A stretch of 64,000 nucleotides of DNA, taken from assembly GCF_009765165.1 (NCBI RefSeq), contig NZ_VLNU01000002.1:62001-126000 (forward strand), in the 5' to 3' direction. Source of the stretch: Lysobacter panacisoli. Lineage in GTDB: Bacteria > Pseudomonadota > Gammaproteobacteria > Xanthomonadales > Xanthomonadaceae. This document shows, one piece after another, positions 37,731 to 46,968 of the stretch. Position numbers and translations under genes: made by a program. Within the stretch, counting starts at the first letter, position 1; each line of letters opens with the position of its first letter. Below the pieces are notes generated by a model. It ran no database searches, had not been told where the DNA came from, and saw only the letters and a list, made by a program, of their open reading frames with translations.

Positions 37731-39341
37731 TCACATGCGGAACACGCCGAAGCGCGTGCGGTCCTCGATCGGCGCGTTGAAGCTGGCGGACAGGGCCAGA
37801 CCGAGCACGCGGCGGGTGTCGGCCGGATCGATGATGCCGTCGTCCCACAGGCGCGCGCTGGCGTAGTACGGATTGCCCTGCGACTCGTACTGTTCGCGGA
37901 TCGGTGCCTTGAAGGTTTCCTCTTCCTCGGCGGACCAAGACTTGCCGGCTGCCTCGATACCATCGCGCTTGACCGTGGCCAGCACGCTGGCCGCCTGTTC
38001 GCCGCCCATGACCGAGATGCGCGCGTTCGGCCACATCCACAGGAAGCGCGCGCCGTACGCGCGGCCGCACATCGCGTAGTTGCCCGCACCGAAACTGCCG
38101 CCGATGACGACAGTGAACTTGGGCACGTGCGAGCACGCCACCGCGGTCACCATCTTCGCGCCGTCCTTGGCGATGCCGGCGTTCTCGTACTTGCGGCCGA
38201 CCATGAAGCCGGTGATGTTCTGCAGGAACACGAGCGGGATGCCGCGCTGGTTGCACAGTTCGATGAAGTGCGCGCCCTTGAGCGCGCTCTCGGCGAACAG
38301 GATGCCGTTGTTGGCGACGATGCCGACCGGATAGCCGTGCAGGTGCGCGAAGCCGGTGACCAGCGTCTTGCCGTAGCGCGCCTTGAATTCCTGGAAGTCG
38401 CTGCCGTCGACGACGCGTGCGATGACTTCGCGGATGTCGAACGGACGTCGCGTGTCCTTCGGCACGATGCCGTAGAGCTCGTTGCCCGAGTACAAGGGCT
38501 CGCGCGCCGGCTGCACGGCCACCGGCAGGGACTTGCTGCGGTTGAACGTCGCGACGATGTCGCGTGCGATCTGCAGCGCGTGGCGATCGTCCTCGGCGAA
38601 ATGGTCGGCGACGCCGGAGACGCTGGTGTGCACATCGGCACCGCCGAGCGCTTCGGCATCGACGACTTCGCCGGTCGCGGCCTTCACCAGCGGCGGGCCG
38701 CCGAGGAAGATCGTGCCCTGTTCCTTGACGATGATCGACTCGTCGCACATCGCCGGCACGTACGCACCGCCCGCGGTACACGAACCCATCACCACGGCGA
38801 CCTGCGGGATGTTCTCCGCGCTCAGCCGCGCCTGGTTGTAGAAGATGCGGCCGAAGTGCTCCTTGTCGGGGAAGACCTCGTCCTGCAAGGGCAGGAACGC
38901 GCCGCCCGAATCGACGAGGTACACGCAGGGCAGGCGGTTCTCGCGCGCGATTTCCTGCGCGCGCAGATGCTTCTTCACCGTCATCGGGAAGTAGGTGCCG
39001 CCCTTGACCGTCGCGTCGTTGGCGACCACCACCACTTCCTGGCCCATCACGCGACCGATGCCGCAGACCATGCCGGCCGCGGGCGCGGCATCGTCGTACA
39101 TGCCTTCGGCGGCGAGCGGCGCGATCTCGAGGAACGGCGAACCCGGGTCGAGCAGGGCAGTGATGCGATCGCGCGCGAGCAGCTTGCCGCGCTCGGTGTG
39201 CTTGGCGCGTGCCTTCTCGCCACCGCCCTGCGCGGCGCGGGCGAGGCGTGCGTCGAGTTCGTCGACCAGCGCGCGGTGGTAGGCGACGTTGTCCTGGAAA
39301 TCCTGCGAGCGGGGATCGATGTGGGAAGTGAGTGCGGGCAT
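37731..39341 (-). CDS. liuB: Methylcrotonyl-CoA carboxylase, carboxyltransferase beta subunit
   Basis: A 536-residue crotonase-fold carboxyltransferase that moves carboxyl from biotin to 3-methylcrotonyl-CoA. Family blocks are [64 protein letters not shown] and the C-terminal [31 protein letters not shown]. The start [15 protein letters not shown] at 39341 gives the standard N-terminus. It pairs with LiuD, encoded 5 kb away on the same strand with feo and bactofilin genes in between. Confidence 0.94.
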   Translation of the reverse strand: MPALTSHIDPRSQDFQDNVAYHRALVDELDARLARAAQGGGEKARAKHTERGKLLARDRITALLDPGSPFLEIAPLAAEGMYDDAAPAAGMVCGIGRVMGQEVVVVANDATVKGGTYFPMTVKKHLRAQEIARENRLPCVYLVDSGGAFLPLQDEVFPDKEHFGRIFYNQARLSAENIPQVAVVMGSCTAGGAYVPAMCDESIIVKEQGTIFLGGPPLVKAATGEVVDAEALGGADVHTSVSGVADHFAEDDRHALQIARDIVATFNRSKSLPVAVQPAREPLYSGNELYGIVPKDTRRPFDIREVIARVVDGSDFQEFKARYGKTLVTGFAHLHGYPVGIVANNGILFAESALKGAHFIELCNQRGIPLVFLQNITGFMVGRKYENAGIAKDGAKMVTAVACSHVPKFTVVIGGSFGAGNYAMCGRAYGARFLWMWPNARISVMGGEQAASVLATVKRDGIEAAGKSWSAEEEETFKAPIREQYESQGNPYYASARLWDDGIIDPADTRRVLGLALSASFNAPIEDRTRFGVFRM

Positions 39342-39451
39342 CGATGCGGGGGAATGCGAAGGATGCGGCATCAGACCACAAAGGGCAGGGCACGGCCAAC
39401 CGTGAGGGACGTGGCGTGCTTCGTGCGCCAGAGTGCGATGCGGCAAAAAAA

Positions 39452-39477
39452 GAAAGGCCCGCGTTGGCGGGCCTTTC
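39452..39477 (-). terminator. Terminator of the first Ala-rich lipoprotein gene
   Basis: GAAAGGCCCGC (39452-39462) pairs perfectly with GCGGGCCTTTC (39467-39477) around GTTG. Read on the minus strand, the stem is followed by a run of seven T (the A-run at 39445-39451), a textbook intrinsic terminator 24 bp after the lipoprotein stop. Confidence 0.9.
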
Positions 39478-39501
39478 GTCGTGCGTGTCGAAGCGCTGCG
39501 G

Positions 39502-39876
39502 TTACTTGCGTTCCGCGGCTTCCTGCTCGGCCTTCTCGGCAGCGGCGTCGGCCTTCTCGGCGACCTTGCTCGCAGCATCGGCGGTGGCCTGTGCGGCGTC
39601 GGCCGTCGCGGCGGCCGCACCTGCAGCGGCGTCCTGCGCGGCAGCGGCAGTGGCGTCGGCAGCGTTCGCGACTGCGGCGCCGGTCTTCTCGGCGGCGGTG
39701 TCGGTGGCGGCGGCCGCGGCCTCGGCAGTTTCCTTCGCGGCGGTCGCGGTGGCGTCGGCGGCCTGATTGGCAGCGGCGGCGGCTTCAGCGGCCTCGCCCT
39801 GCGCGTTGTCGTGTTTGGTGCAGGCCGACAGGGCCAGGACGGCGGCGGCCAGTGCAACGTAGAGCTTGGTGTTCAT
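39502..39876 (-). CDS. Alanine-rich heptad-repeat lipoprotein (first)
   Basis: A 124-residue low-complexity protein. The N-terminal signal ends in a lipobox (ALSAC, Cys about 20), so it should be acylated and anchored in a membrane. The mature part is almost entirely Ala with regularly spaced Asp, Thr, Glu, Lys and Gln ([24 protein letters not shown]), predicting a continuous coiled coil. It resembles the Ala-rich Lpp/TolA-like helical lipoproteins in composition, not by a conserved motif. A similar gene lies 189 bp upstream. ATG 39876 follows AGAGACCTC. Function unknown; an envelope spacer or stress role is possible. Confidence 0.8.
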   Translation of the reverse strand: MNTKLYVALAAAVLALSACTKHDNAQGEAAEAAAAANQAADATATAAKETAEAAAAATDTAAEKTGAAVANAADATAAAAQDAAAGAAAATADAAQATADAASKVAEKADAAAEKAEQEAAERK

Positions 39877-40001
39877 GAGGTCTCTCCGAAGGAAGTTGTC
39901 GTGACGTGTCAGCTGGAGCTGCAGCGCCGGTGTGGCTGCGGCGACATCATTCACCGGCGGGTGTGAAAAAGCATCAACAACCCGAACCTCTACTACAGAA
40001 A

Positions 40002-40025
40002 AAGCCGCCGGGAACCCGGCGGCTT
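40002..40025 (-). terminator. Terminator of the second Ala-rich lipoprotein gene
   Basis: AAGCCGCCGGG (40002-40012) pairs perfectly with CCCGGCGGCTT (40015-40025). On the minus strand the stem ends in a T-run (A-run at 39999-40003), so it terminates the gene at 40066-40434 and separates it from the next lipoprotein gene. Confidence 0.88.
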
Positions 40026-40065
40026 CTTCATCGTAATCACCTGGGCAATTGCTTGCCCGCGGTTA

Positions 40066-40434
40066 TTACTTCTTGCCTTCTTCCTTAGCAGCGTCAGCGG
40101 CCTGCGTGGCAGCGTCGGCAGCCTGGGTGGCGGCGTCAGCAGCCTGCGAGGCAGCGTCGGCAGCAGCGTCGGCAGCGGCCGGAGCGGTGGCAGCGGCGGT
40201 GGCGTCGGCCGAGGTGGCGGCGGCGTCAGCAGCCTGGGCAGCGGTGTCGGCAGCGGCCTGGGCAGCGTCAGCAGCAGCGGCGTCGCCGGCAGCAGCGGCG
40301 TCGGTGGCAGCAGCAGCGGCTTCGGTCGAAGCAGCGGCGGCGTCAGCAGCGGCTTCCTCAGCCTGCTTCTGGTTCGAGCAAGCAGCCAGGGCGAAGCCCA
40401 GAGCCAGGGCGATCAGCGCCTTGTTGAAGGTCAT
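40066..40434 (-). CDS. Alanine-rich heptad-repeat lipoprotein (second)
   Basis: A 122-residue paralogue-like protein with signal peptide and lipobox (ALAAC, Cys about 19). The mature chain is more than half Ala; its end iterates the heptad A-A-T-Q-A-A-D almost perfectly three times, predicting a regular coiled coil, and closes with the basic AKEEGKK. Codon use at the repeats (GCx-GCx-GAC) is repetitive at DNA level too, which makes the array prone to length change. It has its own terminator and, 120 bp upstream, the stop of a thiolase gene, so it is probably transcribed separately. Confidence 0.8.
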   Translation of the reverse strand: MTFNKALIALALGFALAACSNQKQAEEAAADAAAASTEAAAAATDAAAAGDAAAADAAQAAADTAAQAADAAATSADATAAATAPAAADAAADAASQAADAATQAADAATQAADAAKEEGKK

Positions 40435-40555
40435 GGTTTGTATCCTCGTCGTTAGTTAGGCAACGCGCAATTGCGCGTCTATAACATGATGACAAGCCGG
40501 TGACGTGTGTCAAGCGGCTTGGCCGGTTTTTTTTAAGTAATACGTTCTTAACGTC

Positions 40556-41731
40556 TTATACCAGCTCGACCGCGATCGCGGTGGCCTCGCCGCCGCCGAT
40601 GCACAGCGACGCGACCCCCTTCTTGACGCCCCTTGCACGCAGGGCATGCAACAGCGTCACCACGAGGCGGGCACCACTGGCGCCGATGGGATGGCCCAGG
40701 GCACACGCGCCGCCATTGATGTTGAGCTTGTCGTGCGGGATCCCCAGATCCTTCATCGGCGCCATGGCCACACAGGCAAACGCTTCATTGACCTCAAACA
40801 GGTCAACGTCCTCGACCTTCCATCCGGCCTTCGCCAGCACGTTTGAAATCGCTTTCACCGGCGCAGTGGTGAACCATTCCGGTGCCTGGGCATGGCCGGC
40901 GTGCGCGACGATGCGGGCGATCGGCGCGAGTCCGCGACGCTTGGCCTCGTCGGCGCCCATGAGCACTGCGGCGGCGGCACCGTCGGAAATCTTCGACGAC
41001 GACGCAGCGGTCAGCACGCCTTCCTTGCCGAAGGCGGCGCGCAGGGTGGGGATCTTCGCCAGATCGATCTTGCCCGGCTCCTCGTCGGTGTCGACGACCA
41101 CGTCGCCCTTGCGACCCTTGACCGTGACCGGCACGACTTCGTCCTTGAACGCACCGTTGGCCAACGCGGCCTGCGCGCGACGCGCGCTTTCGGCGGAGAA
41201 GGCATCGAGCGATTCGCGGTCGAAACCGTACTTGTCGCACGCCATGTCGCCGAACACGCCCATCGCCTTGCCGTCGTACGGATTGGTCAGGCCATCCCAC
41301 GCCATGTGGTCGAGCATCTCGGCGCTGCCGTAACGAATGCCGGTACGCGAGTTGTTGAGCAGGTGCGGCGCATTGGTCATCGACTCCATGCCGCCGGCGA
41401 CGACGACATTGGCCGAGCCCGCCTTGATCAGGTCGTGCGCCAGCATCATCGCCTTCATGCCCGAGCCGCAGACCTTGTTGATCGTGGTGCAGCCGGCGGA
41501 CGTCGGCAGGCCCGCGCCGAGCGCGGCCTGGCGCGCGGGCGCCTGGCCGAGGCCGGCCGGCAGCACGCAGCCCATGATCACTTCGTCGACCTGGTCGGGC
41601 GCGACGTTGGCATGGGTCAGCGCGCCCTGGATGGCGGCGGTGCCCAGCGTCGGCGTCGGCACGCCGGTGAACTGGCCGAGGAAGGAACCGATGGCGGTGC
41701 GCTTGGCACCGACGATGACGACGTCGCTCAT
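40556..41731 (-). CDS. Acetyl-CoA C-acyltransferase (thiolase)
   Basis: A 391-residue biosynthetic-type thiolase. The active-site Cys is in NKVCGSGMKA (about residue 88); the catalytic His lies in EVNEAFA region and in INGGACALGHPIGASGAR; the second Cys is in SLCIGGGEA near the C-terminus. It would cleave acetoacetyl-CoA (end product of leucine and other acyl breakdown) or run in reverse. The start MSDVVIVGAKRT at 41731 gives the standard N-terminus. Substrate chain length is not fixed by sequence. Confidence 0.93.
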   Translation of the reverse strand: MSDVVIVGAKRTAIGSFLGQFTGVPTPTLGTAAIQGALTHANVAPDQVDEVIMGCVLPAGLGQAPARQAALGAGLPTSAGCTTINKVCGSGMKAMMLAHDLIKAGSANVVVAGGMESMTNAPHLLNNSRTGIRYGSAEMLDHMAWDGLTNPYDGKAMGVFGDMACDKYGFDRESLDAFSAESARRAQAALANGAFKDEVVPVTVKGRKGDVVVDTDEEPGKIDLAKIPTLRAAFGKEGVLTAASSSKISDGAAAAVLMGADEAKRRGLAPIARIVAHAGHAQAPEWFTTAPVKAISNVLAKAGWKVEDVDLFEVNEAFACVAMAPMKDLGIPHDKLNINGGACALGHPIGASGARLVVTLLHALRARGVKKGVASLCIGGGEATAIAVELV

Positions 41732-41824
41732 GGGGACTCCAGCAGAAAACTTCGCAAACGGGCCGGCGCGGGGCCGGAACCCACGGATTATGCGGCGGCG
41801 TGCTGCGACGCCGCAAACCACCGG

Positions 41825-42451
41825 CTAGCCCAGTCGCAGCAGGTACAGGCCCCGGCCGCGGCCTCGCGGGGTCTGGCGCTGGAAGCCATGCGGGACGAAC
41901 AGGGCGGGGACTCCGGTCCAGACGAAGGCAGCGGCCTGCCGTTCACCCTCGGCGACCGACTGCGGGTAGGCCTCGATCTCACCCGCCCCCTTCCGCCGCG
42001 CCAGGGCGACCGCGGCCGCGACCAGGAGGCGGGCGATGCCGTGGCTACGCCAGCGCGTCGGCACGAACAGGCAGTTGAGCGACCAGGTCCGAGCGTTCCA
42101 GTCGCGTTGCAGGGCGCGGCTGTGAGCCAGCCGTGGGAAATCCGAACGCGGGCCGATCGCGCACCAGCCGACCGCTTCGTCGCCGACGAATGCCAGAACG
42201 CCCGTGGCGGCACCGCGCTCGACCAGCCTCCTGAACGACTCCCGGTTGTGGTCGCCCTTGGCGGCTTCCCACGCCTTCCCGCCGGTGGGAACCCGCCACC
42301 ACATGCACCAGCAGCCCCCGCACGCGCCGCGTTCGCCAAACAGCGCCTGAAGGTGCGGCCAGTCGTCGCGGCGCAGCGGCCGTGTGCGCACGGACACCCG
42401 CGGTTCATCCGCGTGGAGGCGGCGTGGAATTGTTCGCTTCGGGACTCGCAT
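41825..42451 (-). CDS. GNAT-family N-acetyltransferase
   Basis: A 208-residue acetyltransferase. After a basic N-terminus, RPLRRDDWPHLQALFGERGACGGCWCMWWRVP is a distinctive segment of one GNAT subgroup; VGWCAIGPRSDFPRL and LNCLFVPTRWRSHGIARLLVAAAV carry the acetyl-CoA pyrophosphate loop (RxxGIA form). The acceptor is unknown. The ATG at 42451 is used; a start about 20 codons later would still leave the domain whole. It diverges from the protease gene across 77 bp. Confidence 0.8.
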   Translation of the reverse strand: MRVPKRTIPRRLHADEPRVSVRTRPLRRDDWPHLQALFGERGACGGCWCMWWRVPTGGKAWEAAKGDHNRESFRRLVERGAATGVLAFVGDEAVGWCAIGPRSDFPRLAHSRALQRDWNARTWSLNCLFVPTRWRSHGIARLLVAAAVALARRKGAGEIEAYPQSVAEGERQAAAFVWTGVPALFVPHGFQRQTPRGRGRGLYLLRLG

Positions 42452-42528
42452 CGATTGTGGCGGCCTCCGCTTGGATCGATACTCGACACGCGTCCGCTGG
42501 GGAGTGGACGGCGACTACCGAGGAGCTC

Positions 42529-45372
42529 ATGCATTACCACGAAAAGGGACTTGTGACGGCCCTGCGCAGCGCACTGCTGTGCACGGGATTCTGCGGCCTG
42601 GCCGCATGCGGAGGCGGCGGAGGCGGGAGCACCAATGTCAGATCGGCCCCGCCGGCGCTCGGATCGACGACGCCGACGCAGCCGGTAGTGAGCACGCCGA
42701 ATCCGGCGTACAGCCGGCACCTCACGCTGACCAATGCGGCCGAAGCGTCGCGGGCCGGCATCACCGGCGCGGGCGTGCGCATTGGCGTCGTCGACAGTGG
42801 CGTCATGGGCAACCATCCGGCGCTGTCGCCGCGCGTGGTGGACAAGCTGGTGTACGTGCCGTCGCCGCCGAACAATCTGCGCGTCGACGATGTGGTCGGG
42901 CACGGCACGGCGGTGTCGCAGATCGCGGCAGGCACGCCGTTCGGCGCATGGCCGGGCGGTATCGCGCCGGGCGCGCAGATCGTGTCGGCGCGCATCCTGT
43001 ACGACAAGGATCCCGAGGACGACGGGTCCGGCCAAGGCAATTCGGTGGACGGTGCGCTGGGCATGGCGCCCATCCACCAGGATCTGATCAACCGCGGCGT
43101 GCGCGTGATGAACAACTCGTGGGGTGGTTTGTACTGGACCAATCCCGCGGCGACCGCGCCCATCGCGTCGGAGTACCGTCCCTTCATCGTGAGCAACGAC
43201 GGACTGGTGGTGTTCGCGACGGGCAACGAAGCGAAGGCGAATCCGTCCAGCATGGCCGCACTGCCGAGCCAGCCCGGACCCAACGGCACGTTGCCGGCTG
43301 CGGACCTCGAACGCGGCTGGCTCGCGGTGACCGCGATCAACCCGAACAACATCAACCAGCTCGACGTCGACAGGAACGGCGCCGTCTACGCGAACGCCTG
43401 CGGCGTTGCGATGCGTTACTGCCTTGCGGCGGTCGGCACCGTTGCAGCCACCGGCAAGGACGATGGCCCGACCAGTCCCACCTACTGGAGCTGGTCCGGC
43501 ACTTCGCTGGCCGCGCCGCAGGTGTCGGGTGCCGCCGCGCTGGTGTGGCAGGCCTTCCCGTACTTCAACAACGACCTGGTCCGGCAGACACTGCTCGGCA
43601 CTGCGCGCGACATCGGCACGCCGGGCGTGGACGCCGTGTTCGGCTACGGCCTGCTCGACGTGGGCAAGGCGATCAGGGGCCCCGCGCGCTTCGATTGGGG
43701 CGACGTGACCGTGAACATCAACGGCGCCACGTCCACGTGGTCCAACACCATCTTCGGCAACGGTGGCCTGATCAAGCAGGGCACGGGCACGCTGGTGCTC
43801 AACGGCAGTGCGCAGTACACCGGCGCCACCCAGGTGCTCGGGGGCACGCTGCGGATCGGCACCGGCATGATCTCTCCAGTCACCATCGGGCCGGCGGGCA
43901 CGCTGGCGATCGGCAGCGGCGGAAGTTCCGCCGGCGCCAACGCGGGCAACGTCGTGAACCAGGGCACGCTGCTGCTCGACTCGGGGTCCTCCGTCATCAC
44001 CGGCAACTACCAGCAGTCGGCAGCCGCGCGCATGGCGCTGATGGTCGGTGCGCGCCTGAACGTGACCGGGCAGGCGGGTCTCGCCGGCAACCTGCATGTG
44101 CTCGGCGTGCTGCCGGGCTATGTGACGTCCGCGCGCGAGGTCTTCCTCAACGCCAACAGCATCACTGGCACATTCGGCAGCCTCACCGCGCAGACGGGCG
44201 TGCTGTTGAACGCGACTCCGGGTTACAGCACGACCCAGGCATGGCTCGACATCACTCGCCTTGAAGTCACCGCCACCGCGCAGTCGCTGGGACTCAGCGC
44301 GGAATCGGTCGGCAGCGCGCAGCGCGTCGAAGGCGCGTTCGATGCGATCGACTCGGGCCAGCTCGGCAGCGGTGCATCCTCGTCGTCGTTCCTCGGCGGT
44401 GCCGGTGCGATCCAGGGGTCGCCCACGGCCGCAGCGGCGGAGCGCACGCTGTCGAGCCTGTCCGGTGAGCTGCATACCGCCGACAGCGAATTCGCGCTGA
44501 TGGCCATCGAAGGCAATCGTCGCGCGCTGGAATCGCGCGTGGATGCGCTGCTCGATGCCCCGGCCGGCGGCGCATGGGCCGACGAGCTGCGTTCGCAACG
44601 CGCGATGTCGCGTTTCGACATCGATGCCAACGGCTGGATGATGGGCCAGGATCGCCGCCACGGCGATCGCCTCACCATCGGCGCCGCGCTCGCGGAAACC
44701 GACGGCTACGCGTACCACGACCAGCGTTTCGATCGCGAGCGCAACCGCCAGCTCGAAGCGCAGGTCTATGCGACCTACGATCTCGGCGCGGGCTACGTGC
44801 TGGGCAACGTCGCGTTCGGTCACATGCAGCGCTGGACCCAGCGCGACGTGCTGCTCGGCGATGAGGCCTTCCGCCTTGGCACCGACTACTCCCAGCGCTA
44901 TGCCAGTGCGGCCGTGCAGGCCGGTTTGCCGCTGCGCATTGGGCGCGGACGCCTCACGCCATATGCCGGCGTGCAGTCGCTGCGTCTGGATCGCGATGGT
45001 TTCAGCGAAGACGGTGCGGTCGGTTTCGGCCTGAGCACCGACGCGTCGACGATGACCTTGAGCCAGGCGCTGTTCGGCGCGCGCTGGTCCAGTCAGTGGA
45101 GCGCCGGGCGTTCGCTGTGGAGCCTGCAGGGTCGCGTCGAATGGCAGCGCCTGCTGTCGCAGTCGGGAGCCGATGTCGATGCGCGCTTCACCGGTCTCGA
45201 CGTGTGGTCGCCGATTGTCGGCAGCGCGCTGGGCCGCGACATCGGCGTGGTCGGTTTCGGTCTCGGCACGGTGTTGCCGGGTGGTAGCCGCCTCGGCTTC
45301 GACGTCGATGCGCGCCACGACCAGGGCGAGACATGGTCGCGCGCGATGCTCAACTGGTCGACGGCCTGGTGA
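42529..45372 (+). CDS. Subtilisin-family autotransporter serine protease, lipoprotein type
   Basis: A 947-residue type Va secreted protease. The N-terminal signal ends in a lipobox (LAAC) followed by a Gly run, so the passenger may be lipid-anchored as in NalP/SphB1 autotransporters. The S8 catalytic domain (about 60-380) has Asp89 (VVDSGV), His125 (GHGTAVSQ) and Ser326 (SGTSLAAPQ). A passenger-associated repeat (GGLIKQGTGTLVLNGSAQYTG) and beta-helix follow (about 400-600), then a linker and a C-terminal 12-strand beta barrel (about 680-947) ending in an aromatic residue. The ATG at 42529 has AGGAG upstream. Substrates unknown. Confidence 0.9.
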   Translation: MHYHEKGLVTALRSALLCTGFCGLAACGGGGGGSTNVRSAPPALGSTTPTQPVVSTPNPAYSRHLTLTNAAEASRAGITGAGVRIGVVDSGVMGNHPALSPRVVDKLVYVPSPPNNLRVDDVVGHGTAVSQIAAGTPFGAWPGGIAPGAQIVSARILYDKDPEDDGSGQGNSVDGALGMAPIHQDLINRGVRVMNNSWGGLYWTNPAATAPIASEYRPFIVSNDGLVVFATGNEAKANPSSMAALPSQPGPNGTLPAADLERGWLAVTAINPNNINQLDVDRNGAVYANACGVAMRYCLAAVGTVAATGKDDGPTSPTYWSWSGTSLAAPQVSGAAALVWQAFPYFNNDLVRQTLLGTARDIGTPGVDAVFGYGLLDVGKAIRGPARFDWGDVTVNINGATSTWSNTIFGNGGLIKQGTGTLVLNGSAQYTGATQVLGGTLRIGTGMISPVTIGPAGTLAIGSGGSSAGANAGNVVNQGTLLLDSGSSVITGNYQQSAAARMALMVGARLNVTGQAGLAGNLHVLGVLPGYVTSAREVFLNANSITGTFGSLTAQTGVLLNATPGYSTTQAWLDITRLEVTATAQSLGLSAESVGSAQRVEGAFDAIDSGQLGSGASSSSFLGGAGAIQGSPTAAAAERTLSSLSGELHTADSEFALMAIEGNRRALESRVDALLDAPAGGAWADELRSQRAMSRFDIDANGWMMGQDRRHGDRLTIGAALAETDGYAYHDQRFDRERNRQLEAQVYATYDLGAGYVLGNVAFGHMQRWTQRDVLLGDEAFRLGTDYSQRYASAAVQAGLPLRIGRGRLTPYAGVQSLRLDRDGFSEDGAVGFGLSTDASTMTLSQALFGARWSSQWSAGRSLWSLQGRVEWQRLLSQSGADVDARFTGLDVWSPIVGSALGRDIGVVGFGLGTVLPGGSRLGFDVDARHDQGETWSRAMLNWSTAW

Positions 45373-45393
45373 TCAGGACGTTCGGGCAGCGGC

Positions 45394-46566
45394 TCAGTGC
45401 CGCTGCTCGAACAACTCGCGGCCGATCAGCATGCGGCGGATTTCGTTGGTGCCCGCGCCGATCGCGTAGAGCTTGGCGTCGCGCAGGATCCGGCCGGTCG
45501 GGAACTCGTTGATGTAGCCGTTGCCGCCCAGCGCCTGGATGCCTTCCAGCGCGACCTGCACGGCCGCTTCCGACGCATGCAGCAGGCACGCCGCCGCATC
45601 GACGCGACTGCTGTGGCCGCCGTCGAAATCGCGCGCCACCTGGTACGCGAACGCGCGGCTCGACTGCAGCGCGGTGTACATGTCGGCGATCTTGCCCTGC
45701 ATCAGCCCGAACGTGCCGATGGCGGCGTTGAACTGCTTGCGCTCGCGCACGTAGGGCAGGGCGATGTCGAGCGCGGCCTGCATCAGGCCGATGGGGCCGC
45801 CGGTCAGCACGAGGCGTTCGGTGTTGAGGCCGCGCATCAGCACCTTCACGCCGTGGTTCACGTGGCCGAGCACGTTCTGCACCGGGATCTCGCAGTTCTC
45901 GAACACCAGCTCGCAGGTGTTCGAGCCGCGCATGCCGAACTTGTCGAGCTTCTGCGCCGTCGAGAAACCCTTCATGCCCTTCTCGACGATGAAAGCGGTC
46001 ATGCACTGGCTGCCGGCGTCTTTGCCCGCAGTGCGCATGTACACGATCAGCACGTCGGCCTCGGGGCCGTTGGTGATCCACATCTTGCTGCCGTTGGCGA
46101 CCCACACGCCGTCGCGCCCCGCTTCAAGACGAAGCTCGGCGCGGCAGCTCATCGAGCCGACCACGTCCGAACCCGCGCCCGGTTCGCTCATCGCCAGCGC
46201 GCCCTTCCATTCGCCGCTGCACAGCTTGGGCAGGTACTTGCGGCGCTGGTCCTCGTTGCCGTTGGCGTAGAGATTGCTCACGCACAGGTTCGAATGCGCG
46301 CCGTAGCTCAGGCCGACAGAACCCGACGCGCGCGAGATCTCTTCCATCGCGACCAGATGCGCGAGGTAACCCATGTCGCTGCCGCCGTACTCGCCCGGCA
46401 CCGTCATGCCCAGCAAACCCATTTCGCCGAGCTTCGGCCACAGATCCTGCGGGAACCAGTTCTCCTCGTCGATCTGCGCCGCGCGCGGTGCGATCTCGGC
46501 CTGCGCGAAACGTTGCACGGCATCGCGCAGGGCATCGAGTTCTTCACCGAGGGGGAAAGGGCGCAT
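45394..46566 (-). CDS. liuA: Isovaleryl-CoA dehydrogenase
   Basis: A 390-residue acyl-CoA dehydrogenase with FAD. The catalytic base is E250 in [13 protein letters not shown], the position characteristic of isovaleryl-CoA dehydrogenases (helix G rather than the C-terminal Glu). [22 protein letters not shown] and [13 protein letters not shown] are standard. It oxidises isovaleryl-CoA to 3-methylcrotonyl-CoA, the substrate of LiuBD. It stands alone, between the autotransporter gene and a repeat-rich gap; no liuR regulator is in the window. Confidence 0.94.
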   Translation of the reverse strand: MRPFPLGEELDALRDAVQRFAQAEIAPRAAQIDEENWFPQDLWPKLGEMGLLGMTVPGEYGGSDMGYLAHLVAMEEISRASGSVGLSYGAHSNLCVSNLYANGNEDQRRKYLPKLCSGEWKGALAMSEPGAGSDVVGSMSCRAELRLEAGRDGVWVANGSKMWITNGPEADVLIVYMRTAGKDAGSQCMTAFIVEKGMKGFSTAQKLDKFGMRGSNTCELVFENCEIPVQNVLGHVNHGVKVLMRGLNTERLVLTGGPIGLMQAALDIALPYVRERKQFNAAIGTFGLMQGKIADMYTALQSSRAFAYQVARDFDGGHSSRVDAAACLLHASEAAVQVALEGIQALGGNGYINEFPTGRILRDAKLYAIGAGTNEIRRMLIGRELFEQRH

Positions 46567-46702
46567 GGGAGTCCTTGAACGGAGGAGAGGGCACGCGGCG
46601 AACGCGCGCGATGCTGCAATTGTAGGGGCGCGGCGTTAACCGGTCGTCTTGCGGTGCAATAAAACGTGCCGCAAGCGCCACGCGAACCGACGGCCTCTTG
46701 CC

Positions 46703-46802
46703 GTCATCCCCGCGAAGGCGGGGATCCAGGCCGGCACGCATCACGCATTCCGGAGGGCGGAATCGCATCCGTTGCATGGATTCCCGCCTTCGCGGGAATG
46801 AC
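46703..46802. repeat. GTCATcCCCGCGAAGGCGGG-type inverted repeat pair
   Basis: In the 402-bp noncoding gap between liuA and the leucine dehydrogenase gene (46567-46968), GTCATCCCCGCGAAGGCGGG starts at 46703; its inverted, slightly diverged partner CGCCTTCGCGGGAATGAC ends at 46802, each arm itself being a hairpin. This repeat is typical of REP/MITE-like elements in this family; a related palindrome is at 14672-14691. The first 130 bases of the gap hold nothing recognisable. Confidence 0.75.
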
Positions 46803-46814
46803 CGCAACGGAAGT

Positions 46815-46892
46815 CGTAGCCCGGGTAAGGCCGAAGGCCGCACCCGGGGAAGTGGCGTGTTTCCCGGGTGCGCTGCGCTTACCCGGGCTACG
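46815..46892. repeat. GTAGCCCGGGTAAG palindromic repeat, copy 1
   Basis: CGTAGCCCGGGTAAG at 46815-46829 and CTTACCCGGGCTACG at 46878-46892 are exact inverted repeats enclosing inner partner segments (CGCACCCGGG / CCCGGGTGCG). A second copy with the same layout lies at 57082-57163. Long stem-loop REP-like element. Confidence 0.8.
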
Positions 46893-46911
46893 ACACGCAG
46901 GGAGGTCAAAA

Positions 46912-46940
46912 GAAAACGCCCGGACAAGCCGGGCGTTTTC
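46912..46940 (-). terminator. Intrinsic terminator of the leucine dehydrogenase gene
   Basis: GAAAACGCCCGG (46912-46923) pairs perfectly with CCGGGCGTTTTC (46929-46940) around a 5-nt loop. On the minus strand the stem ends in TTTTC followed by T-rich bases, 28 bp after the stop codon. Confidence 0.88.
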
Positions 46941-46968
46941 AGATGCATCACTGCTCGCGAAACGGCAA

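Noticed and set aside
41788..45318. 1176-codon minus-strand frame opposite the autotransporter
   Set aside because: Low complexity Arg/His/Ala-rich translation, no motif; the plus strand carries an intact protease triad and barrel.
46703..46892. Possible CRISPR-like array of palindromic repeats
   Set aside because: Only paired inverted units, no regular direct repeats or spacers and no cas gene in the window.
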